From contig CAYQMI010000001.1 of assembly GCA_964418575.1 (NCBI GenBank), positions 1-64,000 on the forward strand: a stretch of DNA of 64,000 nt, in the 5' to 3' direction. Positions 55,245-64,000 of the stretch are shown piece by piece. The stretch's first letter is position 1. Each line of letters opens with the position of its first letter. Made by a program: the position numbers and the translations under genes. The DNA comes from Glaciecola sp964418575. GTDB taxonomy: Bacteria > Pseudomonadota > Gammaproteobacteria > Enterobacterales > Alteromonadaceae. The notes under the pieces were generated by a model that saw only the letters and a program-made list of their open reading frames with translations, was not told the DNA's origin and did no database searches.

Positions 55245-56594
55245 GTGAGTCAATGGACAATAGATAGTTGGCGGAAAAAGCCAATTTTGCAACAACCAAC
55301 TTATAATGATCAAAACGCCCTAAAATCAGTGGAAGCTAAAATTGCTAGCTATCCACCCTTAGTATTTGCTGAAGAAACTCGTCAATTATTTAAACAACTT
55401 GGCGATGTTTGCGAAGGAAAAGGGTTTTTATTGCAAGGTGGTGATTGCGCAGAGTCTTTTGATGAGTTTAACGCGCCGAAAATTCGCGATACTTTTAAAG
55501 TTATATTGCAAATGGCGGTGGTATTAACCTTTGCTGGCCGTTGCCCGGTAACAAAGGTTGCCCGCATGGCGGGGCAGTACGCAAAACCTCGCTCGGGTGA
55601 TTTTGAAACGATTAATGGCATAAGCCTGCCTTCTTACAGAGGCGACATTATCAATAGCTTTGAGTTTACCGAACAAGCTAGAGAACCTAATCCTGAGAGA
55701 ATGCTTGATGCCTATCATCGCAGTGCATCCACGCTTAATTTGTTAAGAGCCTTCGCTCAAGGTGGTTTGGCCGATTTGCATCAAGTAAATCGCTGGAATA
55801 TGGCCTTTTTAGAAAACAATCCACTTAAAGAACGCTACCAAGACTTAGCTACACGTATCGAGGATACCTTAGGCTTTATGGATGTGATTGGTTTAAATAG
55901 CGCAAATACTGCGGCTTTGCACGAAACATCGCTTTATACCTCACACGAGGCTTTATTGCTGAACTACGAGCAAGCCTTAACTCGAATCGACACACTCACC
56001 GACAAACCTTATAACTGTTCTGCACACATGTTGTGGATTGGAGAGCGCACGCGTCAGCTAGATCATGCCCACGTTGAGTTTTTCAGAGGGATTAACAACC
56101 CAATTGGTGTGAAAGTGGGTCCGAGCATGCAAGAAGATGACCTGATATCATTAATTGATGCGCTGAATCCTAACAACCAAGCCGGCAGACTTACGCTTAT
56201 CACTCGTATGGGCGCAGACAACTTAGCCGAAAATTTACCGCGTCTTCTGCGCCGGGTAAAACAGGAGGGTCGCAAGGTAGTGTGGAGCTCTGACCCAATG
56301 CACGGTAATACGTTTAAGGCATCAAGCGGTTATAAAACACGTAATTTCGATGCCATTTTAAAAGAAATTAAACAGTTCTTTGATGTGCATGCCGCTGAAG
56401 GAACTCACGCCGGTGGTATTCATTTAGAAATGACCGGGCAGCACGTTACTGAATGTACAGGTGGCGCTTATGAAATAAGTGATGACGACCTAGCGCAAGC
56501 ATATAAAACGCAGTGCGATCCGAGACTCAATGCCGATCAGGTATTGGAAATGGCGTTTTTGGTGGCTGATCATTTAAAGCAAAGCAAAAGCTAA
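55245..56594 (+). CDS. Class II 3-deoxy-7-phosphoheptulonate (DAHP) synthase
   Basis: This is the first enzyme of aromatic amino-acid synthesis, condensing PEP and erythrose-4-phosphate. The class II (plant/Mycobacterium-like) form is identified by SWRKKPILQQPTY, GFLLQGGDCAESF, ARMAGQYAKPRS, HMLWIGERTRQLDHAHVEFFRGI, VWSSDPMHGNT and GGIHLEMTGQHVTECTGG. The length is 449 residues. GTG is the start, with AAGGAA upstream. The 244-base leader has no obvious attenuator; a nine-codon frame in it carries no Phe, Tyr or Trp codons. Confidence 0.95.
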   Translation: MSQWTIDSWRKKPILQQPTYNDQNALKSVEAKIASYPPLVFAEETRQLFKQLGDVCEGKGFLLQGGDCAESFDEFNAPKIRDTFKVILQMAVVLTFAGRCPVTKVARMAGQYAKPRSGDFETINGISLPSYRGDIINSFEFTEQAREPNPERMLDAYHRSASTLNLLRAFAQGGLADLHQVNRWNMAFLENNPLKERYQDLATRIEDTLGFMDVIGLNSANTAALHETSLYTSHEALLLNYEQALTRIDTLTDKPYNCSAHMLWIGERTRQLDHAHVEFFRGINNPIGVKVGPSMQEDDLISLIDALNPNNQAGRLTLITRMGADNLAENLPRLLRRVKQEGRKVVWSSDPMHGNTFKASSGYKTRNFDAILKEIKQFFDVHAAEGTHAGGIHLEMTGQHVTECTGGAYEISDDDLAQAYKTQCDPRLNADQVLEMAFLVADHLKQSKS

Positions 56595-56635
56595 CAGCTA
56601 TTTGAGCAATGCTTTGTGCGTTGCTCAATATTCCT

Positions 56636-58423
56636 CTACTTATTGCTTTTTTGCTGCGCTTGCCAGAGTTTAGCGTAGTGCCCATCTTGCGATAAAAGAC
56701 CTTCATGCGTGCCAGATTCTACGATATTGCCTTGGTGCATTACCAAAATTTGGTCGGCATCGATAATAGTAGAGAGACGATGCGCAATCATAAGACTAGT
56801 GTGGCCTTGAGCAAGCTCTTTCAACGCCCTTAGAATGCTTTGTTCACTTTGAGAGTCTAAAGAAGAGGTTGCTTCATCAAATACCATAATAGGTGGACGT
56901 TTTAAAATTGCACGGGCGATGGCAACCCTCTGTTTCTCGCCCCCTGAAAGTTTCAAGCCTCGTTCACCTACCTGCGTTTCTGTGCCGTCGGGCAGCTTTT
57001 CAATAAACTGGTCGAGGTGAGCAAGTTTTATCGCCTCCGCAATATCTGCTTCTGTGGCATTTGGGCGACCGTAGCGAATGTTTTCATAAAGGGTGTCGTT
57101 AAATAAAACGGTATCTTGCGGCACAATTCCTATGCTTGCACGTAGAGAGTCTTGAGTGACGTCTTTAATGTTCTGATCATCAATAAAGATACTGCCAGAA
57201 TTAAGTTCGTAGAAGCGAAACAGCAGCTTTACTAGCGTCGATTTTCCTGAGCCACTTTCTCCAACGACTGCCACCTTGCTCCCCGCTTCAACGGTAAAAC
57301 TTAAGTCATTGAGTATTTGGCGTTTTTCATTGTAGCCAAATCTTAGATTTTCAAAACGTATATTGCCTTGACTAACCTTGAGCTCTTTACTCTGCTTTGA
57401 GTCATTAATCTGTGGTTCTCTGTCAAGCAGCATAAAAAGATTTTCAATATTGGTAAGCGAGCCACGTATCTCCCGATACACAAAGCCTAAAAAGTTAAGC
57501 GGCATAAATATTTGCATGGTAAAAGCATTTACCAGTACAAAGTCGCCTATGGTCATATTACCCGCGGCTACTTCAAATGCGGCCAGCGCCAGCATTGAGG
57601 TCATTGCTAGTGCGATAATAAAAGCTTGTCCGCCATTTAATGCAAACAGCGAAAGTCGGTTTTTACGTCTGGCAATTTCCCATGCTTCTAAACCCACATC
57701 GTAGCGCTGCGCTTCAAACTTTTCGTTGTTAAAGTACTTGACTGTCTCGAAATTCAATAAACTGTCGATGGCACGAGTATTCGATTGATTGTCGGCTTGG
57801 TTCAGCTCTTTAACAAACTTTGTACGCCAATCTGTTGCGCGCATTGAGAAGAATACGTAAATCACCACAGCAGCTAAAATAACGGTAGCGAAGGTAAAGC
57901 CATAGTTATAGAACAAAATGCCAACGACCATTGCAATTTCTAACAACGTGGGGCCAATATTGAACACCATAAAACGCATTAAGAAGCTGATGCCGCTGGT
58001 GCCGCGCTCCATATCTCGTGAGAGCCCACCAGTTTGCCTTGACAGGTGAAAATCGAGATCGAGACGGTGTAGATGCTCAAATACGGTCAAACCGAGCCGG
58101 CGCATCGCTCTTTCAGTCACCCTGCCAAAGAGAGTGTCGCGTATTTCACCGAATAGCACGTTAGCAAGCCTCAATGCGCCATAAGCAACAATCAGCGCAA
58201 TAATGACGCTCATTATCTGTTCACTGGCGGTTTCTAGGTTCAGGTTGTCGACAATGTGCTTGAGGATAAAGGGCAGGGCGACACTGGCAATTTTAGCTGC
58301 AACTAAACAACTTAAGGCCAACCATACTCGTCCTTTGAATTCAGCCAAATATGGCCAAAGTTTTTTTAATATACGCCAGTTAAACTTTGTTTCTTCGTTA
58401 ACTGGGAATCGAGATGATCGCAT
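56636..58423 (-). CDS. ATM1-type ABC exporter (fused permease and ATPase)
   Basis: A six-helix membrane domain (about 35-310) is followed by an ATPase with Walker A GESGSGKST, signature LSGGEKQRVAIARAIL and Walker B PPIMVFDEATSSLD. The segment LLNFETVKYFNNEKFEAQRYD is diagnostic of the ATM1/HMT1 group, which exports glutathione-linked metal or persulfide compounds. I place the start at 58423 (MRSSRFPVNEE), ten bases after the stop of the DsrE-like gene. A longer frame to 58477 overlaps that gene. It is the last gene of the minus-strand operon starting at 62061. Confidence 0.88.
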   Translation of the reverse strand: MRSSRFPVNEETKFNWRILKKLWPYLAEFKGRVWLALSCLVAAKIASVALPFILKHIVDNLNLETASEQIMSVIIALIVAYGALRLANVLFGEIRDTLFGRVTERAMRRLGLTVFEHLHRLDLDFHLSRQTGGLSRDMERGTSGISFLMRFMVFNIGPTLLEIAMVVGILFYNYGFTFATVILAAVVIYVFFSMRATDWRTKFVKELNQADNQSNTRAIDSLLNFETVKYFNNEKFEAQRYDVGLEAWEIARRKNRLSLFALNGGQAFIIALAMTSMLALAAFEVAAGNMTIGDFVLVNAFTMQIFMPLNFLGFVYREIRGSLTNIENLFMLLDREPQINDSKQSKELKVSQGNIRFENLRFGYNEKRQILNDLSFTVEAGSKVAVVGESGSGKSTLVKLLFRFYELNSGSIFIDDQNIKDVTQDSLRASIGIVPQDTVLFNDTLYENIRYGRPNATEADIAEAIKLAHLDQFIEKLPDGTETQVGERGLKLSGGEKQRVAIARAILKRPPIMVFDEATSSLDSQSEQSILRALKELAQGHTSLMIAHRLSTIIDADQILVMHQGNIVESGTHEGLLSQDGHYAKLWQAQQKSNK

Positions 58424-58433
58424 TAATGCATAA

Positions 58434-58967
58434 TCAAAACGGATTAACCGTATAACCTTGCTGCTGCAACAGTGCATGCGCCGTCATTGCCGATAGCTCA
58501 ACGCGAACACCTTCAATGAGCTGGTCTTGCTCAATAGAATAAGCTTTAGCAGTTTGGCCGCATAGGATGACTTGTACGTTGTTTCGCATCAGTTCTTTTA
58601 GCAAAAGAATGTTAGCATTACTTTGTTCCTGCACCCGTGTATAGGTAACTTCATCAAGCAAATCAATACCGGCGCGGCCATGGACTACAAGTGCTAACTT
58701 TAAGTTCTCTTTAGGCACTCCCGCTGCCGCATGCATATTGAGAAATCTTGCTAGGCTGTCAAATTGACGGTTTATCTGACCAGGCTCTGCGCCTTTTGCA
58801 ACATCAAAGGCCACACTAAAAGCATCGCTTGAATCTACGCTTGTAGAGCTAACAGATGCATGCTTTCCGTAGCCTTTGATTAAGGGCCCATCTTCAAACC
58901 CAGGCAAATCAGCCGCCTGTATATTGCTTGAAATGAGCAATATAACAATGGGGAAAAATTTAATCAT
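58434..58967 (-). CDS. Exported DsrE-like protein
   Basis: The 177-residue precursor has a signal peptide (MIKFFPIVILLISSNIQAA-D) and a DsrE/F-like alpha/beta domain: FSVAFDVAKGA, LARFLNMHAAAGVP, LKLALVVHGRAGIDLL and NVQVILCGQTAKAY with a single Cys near residue 139. The start at 58967 has AAGGTG six bases upstream; the longer frame to 59036 overlaps the upstream gene. DsrE proteins handle sulfur or persulfide, but in exported forms the function is unknown. Its place between a DUF1080 lipoprotein and an ATM1-type exporter hints at sulfur/redox maintenance (inference). Confidence 0.8.
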   Translation of the reverse strand: MIKFFPIVILLISSNIQAADLPGFEDGPLIKGYGKHASVSSTSVDSSDAFSVAFDVAKGAEPGQINRQFDSLARFLNMHAAAGVPKENLKLALVVHGRAGIDLLDEVTYTRVQEQSNANILLLKELMRNNVQVILCGQTAKAYSIEQDQLIEGVRVELSAMTAHALLQQQGYTVNPF

Positions 58968-58974
58968 ACACACC

Positions 58975-59841
58975 TTAGAGGGATTTAAGTTTAATATTCC
59001 TAAACCATACTGGATCGCTGTGATCTTGCAAGCCAATTAAACCAGAAACGGGTACTTGCGACCAGTTTGGATTTAAACCGGGGAATTTGCTTGTTGCTAT
59101 CATAGCTTCCCATTCAGGGGTGTCCATTTCGTATTCAACCACGACTACACCATTTTGAATGTGTTTGACTTTGCGGTCTTCGACATGAATTTCAACTGTA
59201 TTCCATTCGCCTACTGGCGCAGCATTTTGCGGCACAGCTGGTATGAGATCATACAATGAACCTGCTTGGCGATTGCCGTTTTTGCCTTTGCTGGCGTCTG
59301 GGTGTCCTTGATTGTCTAAAATTTGCATTTCAGGCGCAGTTTTCCAAATATAGTCATATTCAGCATCGCCCTGATTTTCGCTACCCAAATAGAAAATTCC
59401 TGAGTTGCCATTTTCCGAGATTTTCCAGTCGAGTTTGAGTACAAAGTCACTGTAGGCTTGATTAAATACAATGTCAGAGCGTTTGGCTTTTTGCTCTTCA
59501 CTCATTGCGCTTTCACCAACCATGTGCAGCGTACCGTCATCTACCACCCAGTTTGGCGGGAAGTCACCGCGGTTGAATGCTCTCCAACCCTTGGTTGTTT
59601 CACCGTCAAACAATAAAACAAAGCCTTCTTGTATCTCTTTTTCAGTAAGCGTGTTGGCTGGCGCTGTAGCGCTCAGCTCTTGACTGCTTAGCATATCGTC
59701 AGCGACGGTAACTTGTGACGAACTACTTTGCATTGCCGCTTCGCTTGTATTGGCTGCCTGATTGTTATCGCTGCAAGCATTTAAAAAAGCGAGGCTGCAG
59801 CCTATAGCGACGAGCGATTTTGTGGTGCTATATTTCATCAT
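58975..59841 (-). CDS. DUF1080 lipoprotein, 3-keto-glycoside hydrolase-like
   Basis: The 288-residue lipoprotein (signal ...LVAIGCSLAFLNAC, lipobox LNAC) has a Ser/Ala-rich linker and a DUF1080 (concanavalin-like) domain: GFVLLFDGETTKGWRAFN, DGTLHMVGE, FVLKLDWKISENGNSGIFYLG, EMQILDN, SLYDLIP, GEWNTVEIHVEDRKVKHIQNG and GLIGLQDHSDPVWFRNIKL. The domain family includes 3-keto-disaccharide hydrolases. It is encoded behind a GMC dehydrogenase and its Tat-tagged small subunit, which fits a periplasmic C3-oxidation and cleavage pathway. The seven-base spacing to the DsrE gene indicates one operon. Confidence 0.85.
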   Translation of the reverse strand: MMKYSTTKSLVAIGCSLAFLNACSDNNQAANTSEAAMQSSSSQVTVADDMLSSQELSATAPANTLTEKEIQEGFVLLFDGETTKGWRAFNRGDFPPNWVVDDGTLHMVGESAMSEEQKAKRSDIVFNQAYSDFVLKLDWKISENGNSGIFYLGSENQGDAEYDYIWKTAPEMQILDNQGHPDASKGKNGNRQAGSLYDLIPAVPQNAAPVGEWNTVEIHVEDRKVKHIQNGVVVVEYEMDTPEWEAMIATSKFPGLNPNWSQVPVSGLIGLQDHSDPVWFRNIKLKSL

Positions 59842-59880
59842 GGTTGTCAGTTATTCCTTGTTTATCTTTATATTCGCGTG

Positions 59881-60513
59881 CTAAATCGACCAAGCTCGAG
59901 TGTTTTCATCAATGGTAATCTCGCCCTCGTAGGGTCCAGGTATTGGCAGATAAGCCAATACATTTTCGCCCACGAGTTCAGACTCAAAATAGCCCTCTAA
60001 GGTGAGTGCTCTTAAGTTGAACAAAAACACATACAGCAAATAATTTTCTTCTTGCCCTGCGGGTGCGCTCGGCGCATTAATCATATTCAGGATTTGTTCA
60101 GTTTGCTCGCTCGTTTTGTTGTACAACGCGCTAACGTATTCTTGTATATCTTGTTTACTCGCGTTAACCATCTTTGTTTTATATTGGCTTTCAAATTGCT
60201 GACGAGCGATATCAAAACCGGCAATAAATTTCGTTCGCTCTTCTTCACTCATTAACTGGGCATACAATGCATCAATAAAGGTAACAATAGGTACATCTTC
60301 AGCCCCAGGAAGAGAGTCTGATTTTGGCAGTATCACATGGGTCATAAGTGCTAGGCTATGCGCTTGTTCTTGTGTAAAAAATACGGGGGTAAAGCCTGTG
60401 CCTTTGCTAGATGCATATGCGGTGTTTAATACCGAAAGTACGCTAGCAGATGACAACACCACGCCAGAGCCTAGTACCAATGATTTTAAGGCTTGTCTTC
60501 TTGTCATGTTCAT
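59881..60513 (-). CDS. Gluconate 2-dehydrogenase subunit 3-like protein with Tat signal
   Basis: The 210-residue protein carries a twin-arginine signal (MTRRQALKSLVLGSGVVLSS, cut near AYA). The mature domain follows the small-subunit family of FAD-dependent sugar dehydrogenases (LALMTHVILPKSDSLPGAEDVPIVTFIDALY, then LFNLRALTLEGYFESELVGENVLAYLPIPGPYEGEI). Such subunits carry the leaderless GMC subunit out through the Tat system. Its ATG overlaps the GMC stop (ATGA); a second Met two codons in is an alternative start. Confidence 0.9.
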   Translation of the reverse strand: MNMTRRQALKSLVLGSGVVLSSASVLSVLNTAYASSKGTGFTPVFFTQEQAHSLALMTHVILPKSDSLPGAEDVPIVTFIDALYAQLMSEEERTKFIAGFDIARQQFESQYKTKMVNASKQDIQEYVSALYNKTSEQTEQILNMINAPSAPAGQEENYLLYVFLFNLRALTLEGYFESELVGENVLAYLPIPGPYEGEITIDENTRAWSI

Positions 60514-62061
60514 AAGGCATTCTCCTTAAACGCTTTCGCAGCGTAGTTTGCTGCGCGGGCGGTAAAAGCCATATAGGTTAATGAAGGATTTTGACAGGCC
60601 GCTGAAGTCATAAATGCGCCGTCAGTGACAAACACATTGGGTACAGCATGAATTTGGTTGTATTTATTTAGCACTGATGTTTTCTCGTCATGGCCCATAC
60701 GCGCTGTTCCCATTTCATGAATACCAAGGCCTATGCCGTATGAGTTTTCAAATACCTGCACATTTTTATAGCCAGCTTTTTCAAAAATCAGTTTAGATTG
60801 TGCGCGCATATCTTCGCGCATAGCGATTTCATTTTGCTTAAGCTCGGCAGAAAACGTAATGGTAGGAATACCCCATTTATCGCGCTTATCAAAATCGAGA
60901 CGCATGTGGTTGTCGTGATGAGGCAAGATTTCACCAAAGGCCATCATGCCAATTCGCCAAGGTCCCGGTGCAATAAGCTCTTGTTTTAAGGGTTCACCAA
61001 TACTGAGTTCCCTGATACCGCGCGTCCAATTCTCCCTACTCGCACTGCCTTGAAAACCATAGCCGCGAATAAACTTATCGGAAGCGCTTTTTTCATCCAT
61101 GTTACTAAAGCGGGGAATATAGAAGCCTGAAGGTCGTCGGCCTTTATAGTATTTGTTTTCAAAACCGTCGATTTCCGCGCTAGCACCAATCCCAAGGTGA
61201 TGGTCCATAATGTTGTGACCTAATTCGCCCGAATCATTACCCATGCCGTTTGGAAAGCGCTTAGAACGAGAATTTAAAAGAATAGCGGTGGATGCCATAG
61301 CAGAGGCACAGCAGAATATGATGCGCGCGTGTATGGTCGATTTTTCGTTTGTTTCGGCATCTATAATGTTTACGCCCGTTGCCCGTCCAGTCTGTTCATC
61401 GTACTCAATTGAATCAACGATAGAATTATTGCGAACGGTTAAATTACCCGTTTTTACTGCTGCGGGTAGCGTAGATGACAGACTGCTAAAATATGCACCA
61501 AACGGACATCCTCTAGAGCAGCGGTTACGGCTGAGACATTGGTTACGACCTTCAAATGGGGTGTTGTCTGTGATGTGGGCCGTTCTGCCTATAGTGAGCA
61601 TGTGAGTCGAACCCCAAGTAGCCATCTTTTTCTGTAAATCTTGCTCAACTACGTTCAAGGCTAATGGGGTAAGTAATTCGCCGTCAGGGATTTGCTCAAT
61701 ACCTAAGTTTTGTCCAGAGACACCAATGAACTTCTCGACTTTGTCGTACCACGGTTTTATGTCGGCATAGCGCACAGGCCAGTCTATCGCGACACCTTCT
61801 TTTTTATTTGCTTCAAAGTCTAAGTCACCCATACGATAACTTTGGCGTCCCCATGTAATGGAGCGACCGCCCGTGTGATAGCCACGCATCCAGTCAAAGC
61901 GNNNNNNNNNNNNNNNNNNNNNNNNNNNNNNNNNNNNNNNNNNNNNNNNNNNNNNNNNNNNNNNNNNNNNNNNNNNNNNNNNNNNNNNNNNNNNNNNNNN
62001 NCTCTTTTGCCGCCCAACCGCCAGATATTCCACTTCCTATTACAATTGCATCATATTTCAT
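60510..62061 (-). CDS. GMC-type FAD sugar dehydrogenase catalytic subunit (interrupted by gap)
   Basis: Start ATG at 62061 with GGAAG upstream gives MKYDAIVIGSGISGGWAAKE, the FAD Rossmann motif, up to the gap at 61902-62001. Past the gap the frame resumes (shifted, because gap size is arbitrary) with RFDWMRGYHTGGRSITWGRQSYR and continues to the stop at 60510. The C-terminal GMC signature holds the catalytic His/Asn (GIHEMGTARMG, ACQNPSLTYMAF). A Cys cluster CLSRNRCSRGC (C-x5-C-x3-C) resembles the Fe-S ligands of FAD glucose/glucoside dehydrogenases. No signal peptide is present, so export with subunit 3 is expected. It is first in the operon. Substrate: a sugar or glycoside, probably oxidised at C3. 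Confidence 0.88.
61902..62001. other. Scaffold gap (100 N) inside the GMC dehydrogenase gene
   Basis: Exactly 100 N. The frames on either side differ, so the true gap length is not known. The missing part lies just after the FAD-binding motif. Confidence 0.95.
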
Positions 62062-62393
62062 GCGCCACTTCCGTTTTATTGTGTGCTTTTACGACTTATC
62101 TTTTACAATAAGCGTCAAAGCAAAAGTGCTAAACAAATAGCACTTTTATTTTTTACCATATGTTTACACTTTATATACAATTGACCGGCTTCGTTACGAT
62201 AAATTCAGCCATCAATGAAACATTTTCGGCGTAGATTTAATACTAAAACGATATTGAGAAATAAAGTGCAGTGCCATTAAAATCAGGCGATTAATCGTTT
62301 AAGTTAATGACTTAATATACGACGAAATTGCATCAAAATCTAATCGCTCCCGTGTTAGGTCGTGTATGGCAACGTTTACCCTAAAAGAGGCTT
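62062..62393. promoter_or_regulatory. Divergent spacer between GMC dehydrogenase and hrpB
   Basis: This 332-base AT-rich spacer holds no gene. It contains a ten-bp inverted repeat AAAAGTGCTA/TAGCACTTTT (62122-62131 with 62138-62147), followed on the plus strand by ATTTTTT. That has the look of a plus-strand terminator with no gene to terminate, or an operator 61 bases upstream of the GMC start. No confident promoter was assigned. Confidence 0.45.
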
Positions 62394-64000
62394 ATGAATT
62401 TACCAGTAAGTGAAATATTTTCTGAGCTTGAACATGCTCTAGCGAAAGACAACGCAATTGTTGTTGCTCCGCCGGGAGCAGGCAAGTCGACCGCGCTACC
62501 TTTGTTTTTGTTAAGTCTTGCGCGCTATTCTCAAGGGGCGGGGAAAAAAATTATTATGCTACAGCCAAGGCGAGTAGCGGCGCGCAGTATTGCGCATTTT
62601 TTGTCTAAATCGCTAAATGAAACGGTGGGTCAAACGGTAGGCTACCGCATACGGGGAGAGCACAAAGTTAGTAAAACCACGCGCTTAGAAATTGTAACCG
62701 AGGGCATTCTTACTCGCATGTTGCAGTCATCTCCTGAGCTAGCCGATGTTGGTTTAATTATTTTTGACGAATTTCATGAGCGTAGTATCCATGCAGACTT
62801 TTCTCTTGCCTTGTGTATCGAAGTGCAACAAGCACTCAGAGATGACTTACGATTATTGGTGATGTCGGCCACCTTAAACGCCGAATCCTTGCAAAGTTTG
62901 CTACCAAAAGCGCCTGTTTTAAAATCTGAAGGGCGAAGCTTTCCTGTGGATATCCATTACGTAGGTGAACGGGAATCTTTGTCGACGCTGCAGATGAAAG
63001 CGCAGGCCAAAAAGCGTACTGCATCTGTTGGGGCTATCTCAGTAGAGAGAATATGTCGCCTAATATTGGAGGTATTCGATAAGCACAGTAAAGATTTTCT
63101 AGTATTTTTACCAGGTGTTGCTGAAATAAACAAAGCGGCAAGAATGCTAGCGGATGGGCTCGGTGACACGGTTAGTATTCACCCCTTATTTTCAGATTTA
63201 AACAAAGCGCAGCAAGAATCAGCGCTCGCACCCTCGCCATTAAATAAACGAAAGATTGTACTGGCAACTAATATTGCAGAAACCAGCCTGACGATAGAGG
63301 GTATTGAAGTTGTTATCGACAGTGGTTTAGAGAAAAATGCGGTCTTTGACCTGAAGCAAGGGATCACTCAAATAAAGCTTCAAAAAATATCTCAAGCTTC
63401 AGCCACTCAACGAGCCGGCCGAGCAGGGCGGTTGATGGCGGGGACTTGCTATAGAATGTGGCCAAAAGAGCAGCAAGAGCGTCTTGCTAAACAATCAATA
63501 CCGCAGATTTTATCCTCTGATCTGTCTGGGATTTTGATGGAGTCTATTGTTTGGGGCTCGAAGATTGAGGATTTAGCATTACTAGATTATCCGAGCGAGG
63601 CTCAAATAGCCCAAGCGATGAGCAAAATGCGACAACTTCAACTGATCAACGCAGATAAAAAGCTCACGATGGTTGGCAAACAAGTGCATAAACTCGCCAC
63701 CGATATCAATATTGCAAGCATGCTTTTACACAGTTCGCAGCTGAGCGCAGCGCATCAAAGTATGGCATGCGGCGTTGCTGCAATTCTTGAAAATAAAGAC
63801 CCGCTTGCGCCAACAAAGCATGTCGAATTTGCCGCTAGAATTAAGTTTCTTATCGCGCAAAGGTCTCATCCCATCTGGCAACATATAAAGCAGTGGCACC
63901 AAAAGCTTGGTATTACCGAAGCGCTGTCTTCGCAGCCTTGGCCAATTGATGACCTTGGCCTGGTAATTGCCTTTGGATTTACGCAATGGATAGCGAAAAA
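62394..64000 (+). CDS. hrpB: ATP-dependent helicase HrpB (3' end outside window)
   Basis: This DEAH-box helicase of unknown physiological substrate shows 535 codons of an expected 800 or so. Motif I is PPGAGKSTALPLF, motif II DEFHERS (DEFH form), motif III SATLNAE, with ATNIAETSLTIEG and SATQRAGRAGRLMAGTCYR (motif VI) following. The order and the DEFH variant are those of HrpB rather than HrpA. The start ATG at 62394 has AGAGG just upstream. The frame is open to the window edge. Confidence 0.95.
   Translation, partial: MNLPVSEIFSELEHALAKDNAIVVAPPGAGKSTALPLFLLSLARYSQGAGKKIIMLQPRRVAARSIAHFLSKSLNETVGQTVGYRIRGEHKVSKTTRLEIVTEGILTRMLQSSPELADVGLIIFDEFHERSIHADFSLALCIEVQQALRDDLRLLVMSATLNAESLQSLLPKAPVLKSEGRSFPVDIHYVGERESLSTLQMKAQAKKRTASVGAISVERICRLILEVFDKHSKDFLVFLPGVAEINKAARMLADGLGDTVSIHPLFSDLNKAQQESALAPSPLNKRKIVLATNIAETSLTIEGIEVVIDSGLEKNAVFDLKQGITQIKLQKISQASATQRAGRAGRLMAGTCYRMWPKEQQERLAKQSIPQILSSDLSGILMESIVWGSKIEDLALLDYPSEAQIAQAMSKMRQLQLINADKKLTMVGKQVHKLATDINIASMLLHSSQLSAAHQSMACGVAAILENKDPLAPTKHVEFAARIKFLIAQRSHPIWQHIKQWHQKLGITEALSSQPWPIDDLGLVIAFGFTQWIAK

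Noticed and set aside
1..64000. CRISPR arrays, prophage, insertion sequences, toxin-antitoxin or restriction genes
   Set aside because: No regularly spaced short repeats, transposase, integrase, capsid or nuclease-type gene was found in the readable sequence.

Overview
The window reads as a chromosomal segment of a marine Gammaproteobacterium, most likely Alteromonadales (Glaciecola/Alteromonas-like). This rests on an alginate-degradation locus built on a TonB-dependent receptor, split RND and FtsX-type exporters, a class II DAHP synthase, a full bioA/bioBFCD cluster, GlrK-QseG-GlrR, and moderate-to-low GC. It is an inference from gene content; no rRNA or species marker is present. Four 100-N scaffold gaps (16385-16484, 23242-23341, 34779-34878, 61902-62001) interrupt or truncate genes.

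Layout. 1-1000: 3' part of nadA, then tRNA-Ser(GGA) with its own promoter and terminator. 1027-12525: alginate region with a PfkB sugar kinase, a 1216-residue repeat-bearing lipoprotein, a TonB-dependent receptor and two PL7 alginate lyases, one of them a CBM32-bearing lipoprotein. A recurrent ACCAAT/ACCAAA motif lies in the control regions. 12572-15782: YbbA/YbbP-like ABC exporter. 15950-16484: a small ORF, a terminator and the C-terminal end of an unrecognised gene running into a gap. 16689-27991: eight co-directional, often overlapping genes (Tat-exported TldD, TldE/PmbA, Tat-exported DUF4159, MoxR, DUF58, BatA-like, His-rich DUF4175-like, GATase-like membrane protein), followed by a 61-residue peptide with a double-glycine leader. 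28770-39211: diguanylate cyclase, ThrE exporter, orphan CheB, MMPL-type RND protein, and a HAE1 RND pump with its membrane fusion protein. 39412-45437: asnS, a small membrane protein, and an EF-hand protein gene preceded by a perfect GlrR-type site (TGTC-N10-GACA) and a sigma-54-like promoter, directly upstream of glrK-qseG-glrR. 45451-50715: biotin genes. 50818-56594: small membrane protein, LMW phosphatase, btuC, glpK (opposite strand), btuD, class II DAHP synthase. 56636-62061: five-gene minus-strand operon of GMC dehydrogenase, Tat-tagged subunit 3, a DUF1080 3-keto-glycoside hydrolase-like lipoprotein, a DsrE-like periplasmic protein and an ATM1-type ABC exporter. 62394-end: 5' part of hrpB.

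How the parts work together. The alginate genes form a capture (lipoprotein, receptor) and depolymerisation (two PL7) set, but the later steps (oligoalginate lyase, DEH reductase) are not in the window. The GMC/subunit 3/DUF1080 set suggests periplasmic C3 oxidation of a glycoside followed by cleavage. The TldD-TldE-MoxR cluster is the best candidate for an uncharacterised system: known family parts suggest a periplasm-facing protease pair with a chaperone/VWA-like membrane assembly, and the adjacent GG-leader peptide could be a substrate. The EF-hand gene is the best-supported regulatory prediction, as a GlrR/sigma-54 target next to its own regulator.
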